DNA of 64,000 nucleotides from an uncultured beta proteobacterium. GTDB lineage: Bacteria; Pseudomonadota; Gammaproteobacteria; Burkholderiales; Burkholderiaceae_C. Of the stretch, positions 62,461 through 64,000 are shown piece by piece (position 1 is the first letter of the stretch; every line of letters starts with the position of its first letter). The stretch is from positions 1 to 64,000 of the forward strand of contig CAIUDG010000106.1 of assembly GCA_903897925.1 (NCBI GenBank), in the 5' to 3' direction. The position numbers and the translations under genes were made by a program. Below the pieces are notes generated by a model, which saw only the letters and a program-made list of their open reading frames with translations, had not been told where the DNA came from and made no database searches.

Positions 62461-62838
62461 GTGCCAACTATTAATCAGCTAGTGCGTCAGGGGCGCGAAG
62501 TCGAGACTATCAAGTCGAAGAGCCCCGCGATGCAAAACTCTCCACAGCGTCGTGGCGTGTGCACCCGCGTGTACACCACAACGCCTAAAAAGCCTAACTC
62601 CGCTCTGCGTAAGGTTGCCAAAGTGCGCCTGACCAACGGTTTTGAGGTGATTTCTTACATCGGCGGTGAAGGCCACAACCTGCAGGAACACAGCGTGGTG
62701 CTGGTTCGTGGCGGTCGTGTCAAGGACTTGCCAGGTGTGCGTTACCACATCGTGCGTGGCTCGCTTGACTTGCAAGGCGTGAAAGACCGCAAGCAGTCGC
62801 GTTCCAAGTACGGCGCGAAGCGTCCGAAGAAGGCGTAA
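62461..62838 (+). CDS. rpsL: 30S ribosomal protein S12
   Basis: 125 residues, decoding-centre protein. GTG start at 62461 behind a perfect AGGAGG (62450-62455). Conserved [13 protein letters not shown] and [13 protein letters not shown] are wild type at the lysines whose change gives streptomycin resistance, and the Asp that is commonly methylthiolated is present. First gene of the str operon. Confidence 0.98.
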   Translation: MPTINQLVRQGREVETIKSKSPAMQNSPQRRGVCTRVYTTTPKKPNSALRKVAKVRLTNGFEVISYIGGEGHNLQEHSVVLVRGGRVKDLPGVRYHIVRGSLDLQGVKDRKQSRSKYGAKRPKKA

Positions 62839-63034
62839 TTGCTTTCGGCCTCTGCAGGAGGTCAGCGCGCGGAAAAGCGTTCAAGTTTCCAAAAAACGGT
62901 GTTTGCTGGCCTTGGCGGGTTGGGCAAACGAAGTGACCCGAAGCTCAAAATTGTTTGGGTGGGTCGAGTAAGTGGGGGTTTGCTAGCTCCCGCGGTGTCC
63001 GAAAGGATGCCAACTGAAGCATATGAGGTGAAAA

Positions 63035-63508
63035 ATGCCACGTCGTCGCGAAGTCCCTAAACGTGAAATTCTGCCGGATCCCAAGTTCGGCAATGTAGAG
63101 CTGTCCAAATTCATGAACGTGATCATGGAAGGCGGCAAGAAGGCAGTTGCCGAGCGCATTATTTATGGCGCTCTGGAACTGATTGAAAAGAAGCACCCGG
63201 ACAAAGATCCGGTGGAAGCTTTCAGCGTTGCCATCAACAACGTCAAGCCCATGGTGGAAGTGAAATCCCGCCGCGTCGGTGGTGCCAACTACCAGGTTCC
63301 CGTGGAAGTGCGCCCGGTTCGTCGCCTGGCCCTGTCCATGCGCTGGATCAAGGAAGCTGCACGCAAGCGCGGTGAGAAATCCATGGCACAACGCCTGGCC
63401 AACGAGTTGCTCGAAGCCACCGAAGGCCGTGGCGGCGCCATGAAAAAGCGTGACGAAGTTCACCGCATGGCTGAAGCCAACAAGGCTTTCTCGCACTTCC
63501 GCTTCTAA
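63035..63508 (+). CDS. rpsG: 30S ribosomal protein S7
   Basis: About 157 residues, 16S rRNA assembly protein: [48 protein letters not shown] and the C-terminal [20 protein letters not shown] ribosome site precedes ATG 63035. The rpsL-rpsG gap is 196 bp, longer than in E. coli, where this region contains the S7 autoregulatory site; small hairpins (for example CCTC/GAGG near 62850-62862) are visible, but no clear S7 target can be assigned by eye. Confidence 0.98.
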   Translation: MPRRREVPKREILPDPKFGNVELSKFMNVIMEGGKKAVAERIIYGALELIEKKHPDKDPVEAFSVAINNVKPMVEVKSRRVGGANYQVPVEVRPVRRLALSMRWIKEAARKRGEKSMAQRLANELLEATEGRGGAMKKRDEVHRMAEANKAFSHFRF

Positions 63509-63550
63509 AGAGCGGCTACTGCGCGGCGCTTATGCAGCGTGGCAAGGGCT

Positions 63551-63570
63551 GGCAGTGCAATGGCACTGTC
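63551..63570 (+). other. Hairpin in the rpsG-fusA gap
   Basis: CAGTGC (63553-63558) / GCACTG (63563-63568), loop AATG, extended by one G-T and one G-C pair. No T run; could modulate read-through to fusA, which has its own AAGGA ribosome site at 63650-63654. Confidence 0.4.
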
Positions 63571-63630
63571 ATCCCGTTGCGCTAGGCTAGGCGCCGCTTG
63601 CTACGCCGCGTTGTGCGCGTAGCGAATTGA

Positions 63631-64000
<370 letters not shown>

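Noticed and set aside
62461-62838. Streptomycin-resistance change in rpsL
   Set aside because: The two key lysine positions (in TPKKPNS and GGRVKDLPG) are wild type.
62839-63060. 73-codon open frame in the rpsL-rpsG spacer
   Set aside because: Runs into the rpsG start in another frame, lacks homology or motif; more likely leader RNA.

Overview
The window looks like a chromosomal segment of a GC-rich betaproteobacterium, order Burkholderiales and most likely Oxalobacteraceae-like. The case rests on lineage-typical genes (fused DUF3717-DUF1289, DUF1631, YaeQ, CheV, a PglL-type O-oligosaccharyltransferase, a stand-alone heptose-phosphate adenylyltransferase) and on gene order (glnE-yhdP-nitrilase, yajC-secD-secF, rpsL-rpsG-fusA). 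The family assignment is an inference. No tRNA, rRNA, CRISPR array, insertion sequence or prophage was seen.

Layout. 1-0.9 kb: sucD with an intrinsic terminator. 1.1-10.8 kb: a compact plus-strand signalling cluster made of a CHASE2 Ser/Thr kinase, a PP2C phosphatase, an FHA protein, a CHASE2 class III adenylate cyclase, a class-II-type cyclic-nucleotide phosphodiesterase, and a GAF-fused PilB/GspE-type ATPase. 10.8-11.9 kb: two minus-strand tandem paralogues with a putative HTH and Sel1 repeats. 11.9-12.3 kb: an unusual regulatory region with six TGGCAC-type hexamers at a 31-32 bp period, an inverted repeat and a sigma-54 promoter ahead of a type IV pilin. 12.8-18.7 kb: plus-strand glycan genes (GT-C/TPR protein, three glycosyltransferases, an NDP-sugar epimerase-like protein). 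18.7-25.5 kb: a minus-strand surface-polysaccharide operon (nucleotide-sugar dehydrogenase, Wzm, Wzt, FkbM methyltransferase, double glycosyltransferase). 25.9-29.2 kb: a PglL-type oligosaccharyltransferase behind a second sigma-54 promoter, then a second GT-C/TPR protein. 29.3-32.4 kb: moaC, an M48 protease, a small membrane protein and a second pilin.

From 32.5 kb onward the content is mostly housekeeping: DUF3717-DUF1289, yaeQ, purB, a GST, a degenerate HD-GYP protein, the heptose-phosphate adenylyltransferase, glnE, yhdP, a nitrilase, mltA, cheV, a fused indolepyruvate oxidoreductase, yajC-secD-secF, DUF1631, hemB, a candidate small RNA or leader, a HemJ/CopD-like protein, VanZ, a ferredoxin, a hydrolase, dacC, and the start of the str operon (rpsL, rpsG, fusA, the last cut by the window end).

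How the parts may fit together (inference): the kinase/cAMP cluster ends in a pilus-type motor ATPase and lies next to a sigma-54 pilin gene. The pilin-glycosylation ligase has its own sigma-54 promoter 14 kb away. This suggests a linked programme of phospho-signalling, cAMP, pilus assembly and pilin or surface glycosylation. The best candidates for something undescribed are the 32-bp phased hexamer array with the adjacent HTH-Sel1 paralogues, the composite signalling operon, and the structured transcript candidate upstream of the HemJ-like gene.
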